A program made the translations under genes and the position numbers. Shown here piece by piece: positions 1-9,602 of a stretch of DNA of 64,000 nt (within the stretch, counting starts at the first letter, position 1; each line of letters starts with the position of its first letter). The stretch comes from an uncultured Paracoccaceae bacterium (GTDB lineage Bacteria; Pseudomonadota; Alphaproteobacteria; Rhodobacterales; Rhodobacteraceae). The DNA lies in the NCBI GenBank assembly GCA_943787785.1, contig CALSNT010000013.1:47548-111547 (forward strand). Reading direction: 5' to 3'. A model generated the notes under the pieces. The model was not told the DNA's origin. It did not search any database and saw only the letters and a program-made list of their open reading frames with translations.

Positions 1-164
1 GCCACTAACTCAAAAGACAACTGATTCGGCTGCTGTACAGCAACAAACGATGGTGCGGGGATTGGAGCTACAGCAGAATAATAGCGCTTTGTAGTCACAT
101 TGGATGACGCGACCGCGACCCCGCATCTGGCATGGAATCTGTCATCGATTGCAGGAGAAAACCA

Positions 165-362
165 ATGGATACAGCAATGATTCTTGCCACAACGGCAGCA
201 AAGAAACCGACAGACCGGCCAACGCCGAGTGAACTTGACGATTTTTATGACGCCCACGGAAACGAGGCTGCGAAGCTTGTGCGGCTCGCTGGGTGGGCGG
301 CCAGAATTTTCCGTCGCCGAGATAAGACCGGCCTGGTTGCCAGCTACCACGCCGAGGCGTAA
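165..362 (+). CDS. small hypothetical protein (65 aa)
   Basis: A 65-residue reading frame whose ATG at 165 is preceded by a good Shine-Dalgarno (AGGAG at 153-157), which is why this start is preferred over the ATG at 132. It ends 17 bases before the downstream regulator gene, so the two are probably cotranscribed. The protein is charged, with a basic C-terminal stretch (IFRRRDK), and shows no signal peptide, membrane segment or motif I recognise. Function is unknown; it could be a small partner of the LuxR-type regulator or a translated leader. Reality as a gene rests only on the ribosome binding site and its position. Confidence 0.45.
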   Translation: MDTAMILATTAAKKPTDRPTPSELDDFYDAHGNEAAKLVRLAGWAARIFRRRDKTGLVASYHAEA

Positions 363-379
363 CCTTCCGCCATTCTGTC

Positions 380-1354
380 ATGACCAAGTTTAGCCCCATT
401 ACCGCTGATGAAACCGCGATAACAGCGGTGATCCGCGAAGAAACCGAAGCGTTTCTTGCCGGTGACCTTGACCGGTGGTCTGCGTGCCATGTGCAGGAAA
501 ATCGTGCCTGCGGGGTTTGCCAATCCTCCGAGCTGGGCATTGACGTTCAATGGGGCTGGGAGGCGCTATTTGCTGATGCGCGTCGCGCCCTCGCCAACGG
601 GGCGCCTTGCGGATTCCACGAATTCGAGAACCGGAACATGCAGATTTCGGTAACCGGCAACCTAGCGTGGGTGATCTACGAGCAATTTGCCAGCCATCAG
701 GAGGGGCATTCTCAGAAATCGTTCGAAACCCATATCCTGGAAAAATCTGAGGGGCGGTGGCGCATCGTATACAACGCCTTTTTCACCCAGACACCGGTAA
801 GGGCAGGCACCGGGCAGCTTACATTAGACGCAGAGGGTTTCCTGATCGACGCGGCTGAGGACGGGCGCGCGGCATTGGCGGGGCATCCGACGCTCACCAT
901 CTCGGCCGGGCGCATCCGCGCGCGAAGGCCGGTTTGGGACAAGCCTTTGCAAGCGGCGATCCGGCGCGCCGGTGAACTGCACGGGTTTTTCCAGCAGCAT
1001 TCCTACGCCCAGAAAAGCGGCAGCCCGTTTCGCCTGCCAGTGATTCTAGGTGAAGATGATTCAGGCGCTCCGATTATCTGCCAGTTGAGTGTGCGGGACA
1101 GCGTCACATTTCTTGAAACAGATTTGCACGTACCGATTGCCCGCCATTTGGCCGCAGCGCGGGCAATATTCGGCTTGTCCAAGGGGCAGGTCGCATTGGC
1201 TGAGCGCATTATCAGTGGGGAAGGTCCGACCGAAGCTGCGCGGGTTCTGGGGATCAGCCCGAATACAGCCCGCACACATTTGGCCCGGATTTATGAGAAG
1301 ACTGGCGTGAACTCACAGACCGCCCTGGTGCGACTAATTCTGAGCACCGGATAA
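380..1354 (+). CDS. LuxR-type HTH regulator with N-terminal SnoaL/NTF2-like domain
   Basis: 324 aa. Residues about 10-135 resemble a SnoaL/NTF2-like cone domain (the WVIYEQF strand, then the GRWRIVYNAFF strand typical of the family's last sheet). Residues about 255-320 form a LuxR/GerE helix-turn-helix (EAARVLGISPNTARTHLARI, followed by EKTGV). The middle segment is PAS-like in length but carries no clear motif. There is no response-regulator aspartate domain, so the input is probably a small ligand bound in the NTF2-like pocket; that is inference. It follows a small ORF by 17 bases and converges on rpsA, with a shared hairpin terminator between them. The target genes cannot be read from the sequence. 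Confidence 0.8.
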   Translation: MTKFSPITADETAITAVIREETEAFLAGDLDRWSACHVQENRACGVCQSSELGIDVQWGWEALFADARRALANGAPCGFHEFENRNMQISVTGNLAWVIYEQFASHQEGHSQKSFETHILEKSEGRWRIVYNAFFTQTPVRAGTGQLTLDAEGFLIDAAEDGRAALAGHPTLTISAGRIRARRPVWDKPLQAAIRRAGELHGFFQQHSYAQKSGSPFRLPVILGEDDSGAPIICQLSVRDSVTFLETDLHVPIARHLAAARAIFGLSKGQVALAERIISGEGPTEAARVLGISPNTARTHLARIYEKTGVNSQTALVRLILSTG

Positions 1355-1356
1355 AA

Positions 1357-1382
1357 AAACGGCCCCTCAAAGGGGGCCGTTT
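1357..1382. terminator. bidirectional intrinsic terminator between LuxR-type gene and rpsA
   Basis: A perfect 10-bp stem (AAACGGCCCC / GGGGCCGTTT) with a 6-base loop lies in the convergent gap. Read leftward from rpsA, the stem is followed by a run of Ts (the A-run at 1353-1359 on the + strand). It is therefore a canonical terminator for rpsA and can also serve the rightward gene. Confidence 0.85.
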
Positions 1383-1402
1383 AGTTGACAGGGTGAGAAC
1401 GA

Positions 1403-3085
1403 TTACTCGTCGTCGTCGCTTTTCAGCGCGGCGCCCAGAATGTCGCCCAGCGATGCGCCCGAGTCGGAGGAGCCATACTGCTGCACGGCCTCTTTCTCTT
1501 CAGCGATCTCGCGCGCCTTGATCGACAGACCCAGACGACGGGTTTTGCTGTCGACGTTGGTGACGCGAACGTCGACCTTGTCGCCAACCCCGAAACGTTC
1601 CGGACGCTGCTCGGCACGATCACGGCTCAAGTCGCTGCGGCGGATGAAGGATTTCGCACCCTCATACTCCACCTCGATGCCACCATCCTCGATCGAGGTC
1701 ACTTCAACCGTGATGATCGAGCCGCGCTTCACGCCGTCGGTCGCCTCAGTAAAGCTGTCGTCCAGACCTTTGATCGACAGGCTGATACGCTCTTTCTCGA
1801 CATCCACTTCGGTCACAACGGCATTGACGCCATCGCCCTTGCGGTAGTTCTGGATCGCGTCTTCGCCACGCTCGTTCCAGCTGATGTCGCTCAGGTGGAC
1901 CATGCCGTCGATGTCGCCTTCCAGTCCAACGAACAGACCGAATTCGGTGATGTTCTTGACCTCGCCCTCGACCTGCGTACCGGCGGGGTGGGTTTCTGCA
2001 AACACCTCCCACGGGTTGCGCATGGTCTGCTTCAGACCAAGGCTGACGCGGCGTTTGATCGGGTCGATCTCCAGCACTTTGACGTCAACTTCCTGGCTGG
2101 TGGACACGATCTTGCCCGGATGGACGTTCTTCTTGGTCCAGGACATCTCAGAGACGTGAACCAGACCTTCGACGCCCGGCTCCAGCTCAACAAACGCACC
2201 GTAATCGGTGATGTTCGTCACGCGGCCCTTGTGGTCGCTGTCCAGCGGGTACTTGCCTTCGACGGCATTCCAGGGATCGTCCTGCAGCTGCTTGAGGCCA
2301 AGCGAGATGCGGTGCGTTTCCTTGTTTACCTTGATGACCTGCACCTTGATCGTTTCACCAATGGTGACGATCTCGGAGGGGTGGTTCACCCGGCGCCAGG
2401 CCATGTCAGTGACGTGCAACAGCCCGTCAACACCGCCCAGATCCACGAAGGCACCGTATTCGGTGATGTTCTTGACGACGCCGTCGATAGCGACACCTTC
2501 GGTCAGACCGCCGATAACCTCGGCGCGCTGCTCGGCGCGGGATTCTTCAAGGATGGCGCGGCGGGATACAACGATGTTGCCCCGGCGGCGATCCATTTTC
2601 AGAATCTGGAACGGCTGCTTCAGACCCATCAGCGGGCCAGCGTCACGTACCGGGCGGACGTCAACCTGAGAGCCGGGAAGGAACGCAACTGCGCCGCCCA
2701 GATCCACGGTGAAACCACCTTTGACGCGGCCAAAGATGGCACCGTCGACTTTTTCTTCCTCGGCGTAAGCGGCTTCCAGACGATCCCAGGCAGCTTCGCG
2801 GCGGGCCATTTCGTGGCTGATGACAGCCTCGCCCTTGGCGTTTTCGACCTGGCGCAGGAAAACCTCGACCTCGTCGCCCACTTCGATCTCGGGGGCTTCG
2901 CCGGGGTTTGCGAATTCTTTAAGCTCGACACGGCCTTCCATTTTGTAGCCGACGTCGATGATGGCCTGTCCCGCTTCGATTGCGATGACTTTGCCTTTAA
3001 CGACAGACCCTTCCTCGGGCGTGTCGATTTCGAAGCTTTCGTTCAGGAGGGCTTCGAATTCCTCCATCGTTGCTTTAGCGCACAT
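1403..3085 (-). CDS. rpsA: 30S ribosomal protein S1
   Basis: 560 aa, the usual length for alphaproteobacterial S1. It has six S1/OB-fold repeats, visible as recurrent GxVxxITxxGAFVxL and GLVHxS signatures (for example ITEYGAFVDLGGVDGLLH and ITDYGAFVELEPGVEGLVH). The acidic N-terminus (MEEFEALLNESFE) is the ribosome-anchoring segment. S1 binds mRNA upstream of the start codon and helps initiation on structured or SD-poor messages. In most relatives it follows cmk directly, whereas here the divergent pepT lies between them. The ATG at 3085 gives the family N-terminus. An ATG further in (MEEFEALL) is possible, but the longer form matches relatives. Confidence 0.98.
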   Translation of the reverse strand: MCAKATMEEFEALLNESFEIDTPEEGSVVKGKVIAIEAGQAIIDVGYKMEGRVELKEFANPGEAPEIEVGDEVEVFLRQVENAKGEAVISHEMARREAAWDRLEAAYAEEEKVDGAIFGRVKGGFTVDLGGAVAFLPGSQVDVRPVRDAGPLMGLKQPFQILKMDRRRGNIVVSRRAILEESRAEQRAEVIGGLTEGVAIDGVVKNITEYGAFVDLGGVDGLLHVTDMAWRRVNHPSEIVTIGETIKVQVIKVNKETHRISLGLKQLQDDPWNAVEGKYPLDSDHKGRVTNITDYGAFVELEPGVEGLVHVSEMSWTKKNVHPGKIVSTSQEVDVKVLEIDPIKRRVSLGLKQTMRNPWEVFAETHPAGTQVEGEVKNITEFGLFVGLEGDIDGMVHLSDISWNERGEDAIQNYRKGDGVNAVVTEVDVEKERISLSIKGLDDSFTEATDGVKRGSIITVEVTSIEDGGIEVEYEGAKSFIRRSDLSRDRAEQRPERFGVGDKVDVRVTNVDSKTRRLGLSIKAREIAEEKEAVQQYGSSDSGASLGDILGAALKSDDDE

Positions 3086-3361
3086 GCGTGTTCAGTTTCC
3101 TATCATTAGCGTTTTATCTGGCCGCGCGGTTGTCTCCGCCGGTCTTTGGGTTTCAATTGGTCGCCGGTTTCCCGACCGGAAAATAAAGGAAGGGCCGGAG
3201 AATCCGACCCTGCCCATATGCCCGTCCGCAACTGTTACCGTCGCGTTGACAGGCGGGCGTATAGGCCGCGCGGGCCAGTCTTGCAAGGGGTTTGAGCGCA
3301 GGGCGACTTGACCCCGGACCGCGCGGGGCGTTGACATTGCAGCGAACAACGGAGTCCCCCC

Positions 3362-4606
3362 ATGCCAACCGATTTCAAAGCTGAACTCACTGACCGCCTG
3401 ACCCGCTACTGCGCGATTGACTCGCAAAGTGATGAGCGGTCCCCCACCAGCCCCAGCACAGACATCCAGTTCGAGATGCTGAACCTGCTGAGGGATGAGT
3501 TGGAGGGGATCGGGGCGGAGGACGTGCAACTCACCGATTACGGCGTGGTGCTGGCGACGATTCCTTCAACGACGGACGCTGACACGCCAACGATCGGCCT
3601 GCTGGCCCATGTCGACACCGCCCCGCAATTCAACGCGACCGGCGTGAAGCCGGTCGTTCACCGCGCCTACAACGGTGGCACGATCAGTTTCGCGGACGCG
3701 CCGGAGTTGGAGCTGTCGCCCGAAGGCTCGCCCCATCTGGCGAATTGCGTCGGCCACGACATCGTCACCGCCAGCGGCACGACCCTGCTGGGTGCCGACG
3801 ACAAGGCCGGGGTCGCGATCATCATGACCGCCGCGCGGCATCTGCTGGAAAACCCGTCGATCCCCCACGGCAAACTCCGCATCGCATTCACCCCGGACGA
3901 GGAAATCGGGCGCGGCGTGAATGAGCAGCTCCCCACCGATCTGGCCGCCGATTTCGCCTTCACCTTCGACGGTCAGGAACCCGGCGGACTGGAGGTCGAG
4001 ACATTCTCGGCAGACGGCGCGGTGGTCACCATCGAAGGCGTCTCGATCCACCCCGGCAACGCCAAGGGCAAGCTGGTCAACGCTTTGCATCTGGCCGCGA
4101 AGATCGTCGACACCCTGCCGCAGGCCCGCCTGACCCCCGAAACCACCGAGGGGCGCGAGGGGTTCATCTTTGTCGGGGAACTCACCGGCAGCGCCGCCCA
4201 TGCCGAGATCAAGCTGATCCTGCGAGATTTCGAGATGGACAAGCTGGCGGCCCACGGCGACTTGCTGCGGCAAGTCTGCACCACCGTGCAACTGGCCGAA
4301 CCCCGCGCTGCGATCACCTGCGAGATCACGCCCCAATACCGCAACATGGCTTATTGGCTGGATGACGACCCCCGCGCCGCCGAACTGGCCCGCGCCGCCT
4401 ACCGCGCCTGCGGGATCGAGCCACTGTCGGTCCCGATCCGTGGCGGCACCGATGGGTCCCGGCTGACCGAAATGGGCGTGCCGACGCCAAACCTGTTCAC
4501 CGGAATGCAGGATATCCACGGTCCACTGGAATGGATCAGCGTGCAGGATATGGAGGCCGCGGCCGGCGTCTGCCTGAAGCTGGCCGAACTGGGGGCGGGG
4601 GGCTGA
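3362..4606 (+). CDS. pepT: peptidase T (tripeptide aminopeptidase)
   Basis: 414 aa, full length for PepT of the M20 metallopeptidase family. It releases the N-terminal residue of tripeptides in the cytoplasm. Visible features are the first metal-binding histidine and aspartate (LLAHVDTAPQF), the bridging aspartate region (LLGADDKAGVA), the catalytic Glu-Glu (AFTPDEEIGRG), the substrate and dimerisation-domain histidine (SIHPGNAKGKLVNA) and the final metal ligand region (NLFTGMQDIHGP). A purine-poor leader precedes the ATG at 3362. The gene is transcribed away from rpsA and toward cmk, interrupting the usual cmk-rpsA adjacency. Confidence 0.96.
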   Translation: MPTDFKAELTDRLTRYCAIDSQSDERSPTSPSTDIQFEMLNLLRDELEGIGAEDVQLTDYGVVLATIPSTTDADTPTIGLLAHVDTAPQFNATGVKPVVHRAYNGGTISFADAPELELSPEGSPHLANCVGHDIVTASGTTLLGADDKAGVAIIMTAARHLLENPSIPHGKLRIAFTPDEEIGRGVNEQLPTDLAADFAFTFDGQEPGGLEVETFSADGAVVTIEGVSIHPGNAKGKLVNALHLAAKIVDTLPQARLTPETTEGREGFIFVGELTGSAAHAEIKLILRDFEMDKLAAHGDLLRQVCTTVQLAEPRAAITCEITPQYRNMAYWLDDDPRAAELARAAYRACGIEPLSVPIRGGTDGSRLTEMGVPTPNLFTGMQDIHGPLEWISVQDMEAAAGVCLKLAELGAGG

Positions 4607-5081
4607 GTAACACACGCCAAAGTGCCGTAGGGAATACCTGCAACGTTTGGCCTGACGCGGCCATTGGCAACGCGCCCCGTCGTGCACCGCACGCGTTTCG
4701 TAACGTCGGATACCCGCTCCAGGCAAGATTTCTGCCAATCCGTTCACTGCTCAGGGACGATGCTCTAACGCCTCGTCAACACCCCACCCCTAGCACCCGC
4801 CGCGCTGGCACGTCGGGGTAAGGCCCCCGACAACGGACAACGGTTGCAGGCCGGGGTGAAGACCCTCCGGCCTTCCCGCACCACATGTAACAAGGCCGGG
4901 ATGTCGGCCAAGGGATCGGGGTCAGACCCCCGAACAGACCCGCGCCACCGAAGCGGCGCCGCTTCTCCCTATAATTAAGTCGTATGCCGAATGTACAAAC
5001 CTAGACATTCCCAACCCGGCCTTCGCCCCAATCGAGGCAGCCGGGATCATTTCCGCGCGTTTTTTTCGCCCGGCTTGCGCC
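4607..5081. other. 475-bp intergenic gap, nothing recognised
   Basis: This gap lies between the convergent ends of pepT and cmk. A 96-codon open frame at 4531-4821 overlaps the pepT end and has no ribosome binding site or recognisable sequence, so it is not called. No tRNA, strong terminator or mobile-element end was found. The stretch is GC-rich with several imperfect GC-rich dyads, and may be degraded coding sequence. Confidence 0.5.
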
Positions 5082-5714
5082 TTAGCGGCGAGGGATTTTC
5101 AACGCCCGCTCAACCACCGCAATCGCTTGCGCCGCGGCCTCGTCAATCTCCATTTCGGTCGTGTCCAGCATCACCGCATCCTCTGCCGCAACCAGAGGAG
5201 CTGCTGCCCGTTGGCTGTCCCGCGCATCCCGTTCCCGCAAGGCCGCCAACACGTCCGCTTCGGTCACGTCTTCGCCGCGCGCCCGCATTTCAGCAAACCG
5301 CCGTGCCGCACGCACCGCATCCGTAGCGGTGACGTACAGCTTCACCTCTGCCTCAGGGCAGACCACCGACCCGATATCCCGCCCGTCCAAAATCGCCCCG
5401 CCCTTGCGGCGCGCGAATTGTCTCTGAAACGCCAGCAGCGCGCTGCGCACTTCCGCGACCGCTGCAACGCGTGAGGCCGCCTGTGCCACGTCGGATCCGC
5501 GGAGACCGTCCCGCACCAGATCCTCCTCGCGCAGCCCTTCGGCGGCTTCCAAAGGATCGCCGCCGGCCAGAACTTTCAGCGCCACAGCGCGATACAGCAG
5601 TCCGGTGTCCAGGTGCGCGAACCCGAATTGCTCGGCGACGCGCCGCGATACAGTGCCTTTGCCCGAGGCGGCCGGTCCGTCGATGGCGACAGTGAATGGG
5701 CCAGAAACGCTCAT
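5082..5714 (-). CDS. cmk: cytidylate kinase (CMP/dCMP kinase)
   Basis: 210 aa. It phosphorylates CMP and dCMP to the diphosphates with ATP. The N-terminal P-loop ([16 protein letters not shown]) and the nucleotide-binding [12 protein letters not shown] segment are diagnostic of Cmk. Further on, the [20 protein letters not shown] block (CMP binding and LID) and the terminal [10 protein letters not shown] stretch complete the family pattern. Its ATG overlaps the stop codon of the upstream GFA-family gene (ATGA), so translation is probably coupled. It is the last gene of the leftward aroA-led operon. Confidence 0.97.
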   Translation of the reverse strand: MSVSGPFTVAIDGPAASGKGTVSRRVAEQFGFAHLDTGLLYRAVALKVLAGGDPLEAAEGLREEDLVRDGLRGSDVAQAASRVAAVAEVRSALLAFQRQFARRKGGAILDGRDIGSVVCPEAEVKLYVTATDAVRAARRFAEMRARGEDVTEADVLAALRERDARDSQRAAAPLVAAEDAVMLDTTEMEIDEAAAQAIAVVERALKIPRR

Positions 5715-6121
5715 CCGATGACCATTGTCGTCAATGCTGGATCGCGCCCCTCAGCACGCGGCAATCCATCCTCGATCTCATAATAATCACCCTTGTCGGC
5801 GCAATAGATATGCCCCGCCAGTGTCAGTCCGGTCGGGCGATCCAAGGTTCCGGCAAAGATCGACAGGTTTGCGCCCGGCCCATCCCAGAACAACTGCGAT
5901 CCGCAGATTCCGCAAAACCCGCGACGTGCCATCTCGGACGATTGAAACCACGTCACGTCACCAACAATCGCCACATCTGCGCGCGCCGCCGAAGTCGCCG
6001 CCACATGATGCCCGCTGGCTTTGCGACATTGGCTGCAATGACACGCAACAACCGGCCGCAGTGCCCCACTTACCTGATAAGTGACTGCGCCGCACAGGCA
6101 GCTTCCGCTTCGGTTCGTCAT
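5711..6121 (-). CDS. GFA/CENP-V family zinc-binding protein
   Basis: 136 aa from the ATG at 6121; an earlier in-frame ATG at 6145 would add eight residues. The zinc-coordinating cysteine pattern of the glutathione-dependent formaldehyde-activating (Gfa) family is present: [11 protein letters not shown], then [11 protein letters not shown], then [11 protein letters not shown]. Most small GFA proteins are of unproven function, with S-hydroxymethylglutathione handling as the founding activity. The stop overlaps the cmk start (ATGA), and the gene lies 39 bases downstream of the ATP-grasp gene. It is therefore part of the same leftward operon, although no metabolic link to aroA or cmk is evident. 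Confidence 0.88.
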   Translation of the reverse strand: MTNRSGSCLCGAVTYQVSGALRPVVACHCSQCRKASGHHVAATSAARADVAIVGDVTWFQSSEMARRGFCGICGSQLFWDGPGANLSIFAGTLDRPTGLTLAGHIYCADKGDYYEIEDGLPRAEGRDPALTTMVIG

Positions 6122-6160
6122 CGCCTGGCCCTCTGCCTCATCCAACCGCTCAGGGATACG

Positions 6161-7075
6161 TTAGCCTTGGCGGGGCGGCAACTGCCAGAGCGCGCCGATC
6201 TGCTGTTCGAATTCATGCGGGAGAAACGGTATCAACCCGCTGTTGTGATACAGCGTGATCTCATTCAGGCAAAACCTGTCACCGGTACTGAGGAAATCTA
6301 CCCGCATGTAGTCCAGATGCTGGCCAAGTGCGCGGGCGATCCTGAGCATATCATCAAACTGCGCGGGCTTCGGACTGGGAAGATCCGGAGGTGGTCTGTG
6401 GGAACGCACATCAAGCATGCGGTAGTTTTCATCGTAGTGACCCACCCGACGCACGCCCCGACTGTCGAGCGAACGAATATGGCTGAACCCGAAACGATCT
6501 CCGAAGACGTGGAAACGCAGGTCGTCTGCCAGCCTCCCGTCCGGAAACAATAGCAGGTCGTGGACCGCGATCCTTGGTGGAATGTTCAGATAACCCCATT
6601 CGTGCAGCTCTCTCGTTTTCCCGAATTTCCGCGCCAACCAGCGGTTTAGACGGTGGCGCACCTGATCCTCGTCAAACGGCTCACCCTCGCGCAACAGGAC
6701 GTTCCACCCTGAGCCGTGGTTGCATTTCAATGCCACATCCGCGGGAAGACTGGCAAAGTCGATATCCTCGGCCAGGCGGGCGACCTGGCGATAGTCCGGC
6801 AAGCAGTGATGATCGCTTGCCGGAAGGACCGAGCGCGCCCACTCCGGCATCCGCACCTTGTCCAGCAGAACCGGAAACAGCGGGTTGCGGTCATAGACCT
6901 TGCGCCACTGGAGCTTCTCGCTGAAGGTTTTGGGATCGTCGAGGTTCAGATCATATTCACACGCCTCGCGAAACCGGCGGCGCAGGGCGGGAAATCCCCG
7001 CATGCGGTCAATTTCAGTCAGGCGATGCTGAAGCCACTTTCGGGCCAGTGTTCGAACGGCGATCGGCCTTGTCAT
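6161..7075 (-). CDS. TupA-like ATP-grasp protein (glycan/teichuronopeptide-type)
   Basis: 304 aa from the ATG at 7075, which overlaps the stop codon of the upstream paralogue (ATGA); a longer frame to 7126 is less likely. The protein fits the TupA-like ATP-grasp family found in polysaccharide and glycopeptide loci. Seen are PKTFSEKLQWRKVYDRNP near the N-terminus, ALKCNHGSGWN (nucleotide-binding loop), PDGRLADDLRFHVFGD, and the C-terminal acidic and Asn ligands (YMRVDFLSTGDRFCLNEIT). It probably ligates an amino acid or similar group to a surface glycan; the substrate is unknown. It is a tandem duplicate of the broken gene just upstream. Confidence 0.82.
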   Translation of the reverse strand: MTRPIAVRTLARKWLQHRLTEIDRMRGFPALRRRFREACEYDLNLDDPKTFSEKLQWRKVYDRNPLFPVLLDKVRMPEWARSVLPASDHHCLPDYRQVARLAEDIDFASLPADVALKCNHGSGWNVLLREGEPFDEDQVRHRLNRWLARKFGKTRELHEWGYLNIPPRIAVHDLLLFPDGRLADDLRFHVFGDRFGFSHIRSLDSRGVRRVGHYDENYRMLDVRSHRPPPDLPSPKPAQFDDMLRIARALGQHLDYMRVDFLSTGDRFCLNEITLYHNSGLIPFLPHEFEQQIGALWQLPPRQG

Positions 7076-8011
7076 AGCCGTCGCGTTCCTGACCAGGACC
7101 GAGGTCCGCGCTGCGGCAATTGCCACATATCGCCCAAATGATATTCAAACGTTCGAGGGATCAGCGGGCTGAGGCCGCTGGTGTGGTAGAGCGTCATTTC
7201 GTTGAGAAAGAACCGATCTTCTGCACTCAGGAAATCCACTCGCACATAGTCGAGATGCCGCCCCAACGAACATGCGATCCGCAACATCTCCTCAAAGCCG
7301 ATCGGTTTAGCCTTTGGCGATTCGTGAACTGGCCGATCTGATTTTACAGGCAACGTCTGAAAATCCGCGTCGAAATAGGTCACACGCCGTCCGAAGGCGC
7401 GGTCAATGCTGGCAATATGTCCGAAGGCGAACTGGTCCCCGAAAACGTGAAACCGCACATCGTCGGCAATCGAGCCGTCCCTATCCAGCAACAATTGCTG
7501 AACACCGATACGCGGCGGAATGCCGAGGTAGCCGGTCTCGTGTAATTTGCTCGTTTTCCCATATTTCCGTGCCAGCCACCGGTTCAGGTGGCGGCGCACC
7601 TGATCTTCGTCAAACGCCTCGCCGTCGCGCAGAAAGATATTCCACCCTGATGCATGATTACATTTCAGCGCCAGATCTGCAGAAGGCGGCAAAATCAATC
7701 TGCGAAGCATCGTCCGCAATCTGGAGGAATTCGGGCAGATACCTGTGATCGCTTGCCGGAAGGACCGAGCGCGCCCACTCCGGCATCCGCACCTTGTCCA
7801 GCAGCACCGGGAACAGCGGGTTGCGGTCATAGACCTTTCGCCACTGGAGCTTCTCGCTGAAGGTTTTGGGGTCCTCGAGGTTCAGCATATACCCGCAAGC
7901 CTCGTGAAATTGACGCCGCAGTTTCGGAAAGCCGCGCATGCGGTCGATGTCAGTCTCCAGATGTGCGCGCCATTGTCGAACGGCTGTCTTGGGCGACATG
8001 CGTGGCATCAT
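7072..8011 (-). pseudogene. frameshifted TupA-like ATP-grasp paralogue
   Basis: Two overlapping frames together reconstruct a second copy of the neighbouring ATP-grasp protein. Residues 1-110 come from 7658-8011 (ending DFAAF), and the rest from the frame ending at 7072 (resuming ADLALKCNHASGWN). Compared with the intact copy (DFASLPADVALKC), the break lies at about 7680-7685. It corresponds to a two-base loss, or one-base gain, at the codon for the proline. All later ligands (FHVFGDQF, YVRVDFLSAEDRFFLNEMT) are intact, so the lesion is recent or a sequencing error. It begins 40 bases after aroA and ends in an ATGA overlap with the intact copy. Confidence 0.8.
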
Positions 8012-8050
8012 ACATGCGCCGCATGGGATGCGGGCCGCACTGTGTGGCCT

Positions 8051-9403
8051 TCAACCACCATGCTCGTGTGTCAGTTTTGCCCCCAGGGCGGTCATCAACG
8101 CTTCGAAAATCGGGAACGAGGTCGCAACCGGCCCGGCATCATCCACAGTGATCGGCTTTTTCGCCGCAAAACCCAGGCACAGGAAGGACATCGCAATCCG
8201 ATGGTCGAGGCGGCTCTCGCAGGTCGCTCCACCGGGCACACCGCCTTGGCCAAGTCCGTGAACAGTCATGCTGTCCTCGGTCTCCTCGATGGTCACGCCG
8301 CAAGCCTCAAGCCCACGTGCCATGGCGTCGATCCGGTCGCTTTCCTTGACGCGTAGCTCCTTGATGCCAGTCATCACTGTCCTGCCGTTTGCCGTCGCCG
8401 CGATGGCCGAGAGGATGGGGTACTCGTCGATCATGCTTGGCGCGCGATGGGCTGGTACTTCGATGCCCTGCAGCGGCCCGTACCGGGCGCGCAGGTCGGC
8501 GACGGGTTCGCCGCCTTCAGTGCGTTCGTTTTGGAAGGTCAGGTCTGCGCCCATCTCCTGCAAGGTGGCGAACAGTCCGGCACGGGTCGGGTTCAGTCCT
8601 ATATTGGGAATCAGGACGTCCGAGCCGGGCACCATCAGCGCGACCGCCACCGGGAAAGCGGCTGACGAGGGATCGCGCGGCACGGCGATGTCCTGCGGGG
8701 TCAGCTCCGGTTGGCCGGTCAGGGTGATGACGCGGCCTTCGCTGGTTTGCTCGGTCGTGATCTCGGCCCCGAATCCTGCCAGCATGCGTTCGGTGTGGTC
8801 CCGCGTCGCTTCCTTCTCGATTACCACGGTCTGCCCCGGCGCGTTCAGCCCGGCCAGCAGGACGGCGGATTTCACCTGCGCCGAGGGCATCGGCACGGTG
8901 TAATTCACTGGCACGGGATCGGCGGCACCCACAATTGTCATCGGCAAGCGCCCGCCACTGCGACCCACCGCTTGTGCGCCGAACAGCGCAATCGGGTCGG
9001 TGATGCGTGCCATCGGGCGGGAATTCAGCGAGGCATCGCCGGTAAACGTCGCCGTAATCGGCTGCGTCGCCATCGCCCCCATTATCAGTCGCACCCCGGT
9101 GCCAGAGTTGCCGCAATCTATGACGCCATCCGGTTCCGCAAACCCGCCGACCCCGACGCCGCGCACCCGCCATTCGCCGGGTCCGGTCTGCTCAACTTCT
9201 GCCCCGAAGGCGCGCATGGCCTTGGCGGTGTCGAGGACATCGTCGCCCTCCAGCAACCCAGTGATCCGGGTCTCGCCGACGCACATCGCGCCGAGGATCA
9301 ACGAGCGATGCGAGATCGACTTGTCGCCGGGCACATCAGCGATCCCGGAAAGCGGGCCGGATGGCAGGGCGGTCATCGGTTGTGGGGTGCCGTGGGCGGA
9401 CAA
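8051..9403 (-). CDS. aroA: 3-phosphoshikimate 1-carboxyvinyltransferase (EPSP synthase)
   Basis: 450 aa, catalysing the sixth step of the shikimate pathway (shikimate-3-phosphate + PEP to EPSP). Visible are the N-terminal signature [17 protein letters not shown], the GNSGTGVRL loop, the [13 protein letters not shown] segment and the C-terminal [13 protein letters not shown] and DHRIAMSFL blocks. I chose a TTG start at 9403, with GGAG seven bases upstream, because it gives the usual N-terminus (SAHGTP...[11 protein letters not shown]). The open frame continues to 9523 with proline- and arginine-rich sequence unlike the family. It is the first gene of the leftward operon that ends in cmk. Confidence 0.96.
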   Translation of the reverse strand: MSAHGTPQPMTALPSGPLSGIADVPGDKSISHRSLILGAMCVGETRITGLLEGDDVLDTAKAMRAFGAEVEQTGPGEWRVRGVGVGGFAEPDGVIDCGNSGTGVRLIMGAMATQPITATFTGDASLNSRPMARITDPIALFGAQAVGRSGGRLPMTIVGAADPVPVNYTVPMPSAQVKSAVLLAGLNAPGQTVVIEKEATRDHTERMLAGFGAEITTEQTSEGRVITLTGQPELTPQDIAVPRDPSSAAFPVAVALMVPGSDVLIPNIGLNPTRAGLFATLQEMGADLTFQNERTEGGEPVADLRARYGPLQGIEVPAHRAPSMIDEYPILSAIAATANGRTVMTGIKELRVKESDRIDAMARGLEACGVTIEETEDSMTVHGLGQGGVPGGATCESRLDHRIAMSFLCLGFAAKKPITVDDAGPVATSFPIFEALMTALGAKLTHEHGG

Positions 9404-9602
9404 GGCGGGTCTCCGGGGTTTTGGGTCGGGGGTGGTGATAGCCGGGCGGGCAAGGCGCGTCCATCGGGAGTTGGGGGGAAAGGACGGAGTTGTTGGTTCG
9501 TGTCCCTGATCAGACATTCGCACGATCTGGCCACGAGCTGGACGTAGGAAAGCAATTCACAGACGGCGGCTTCGGGCAAATATACACAACCGCCTCCGCG
9601 AA

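Noticed and set aside
31..42. TGCTGTACAGCA palindrome near the window start
   Set aside because: A perfect 12-base dyad, but short and without a matching regulator motif; could be chance.
1895..3109. 404-codon + strand frame antisense to rpsA
   Set aside because: It is the shadow of the strongly conserved S1 gene in a GC-rich genome; its translation resembles no family.
3566..4747. 393-codon minus frame antisense to pepT
   Set aside because: Lies wholly over the peptidase T gene, composition is typical of an antisense GC-rich frame, and no motif is found.
4531..4821. 96-codon + frame at the pepT end
   Set aside because: No ribosome binding site or family match; arginine/proline-rich like other chance frames here.
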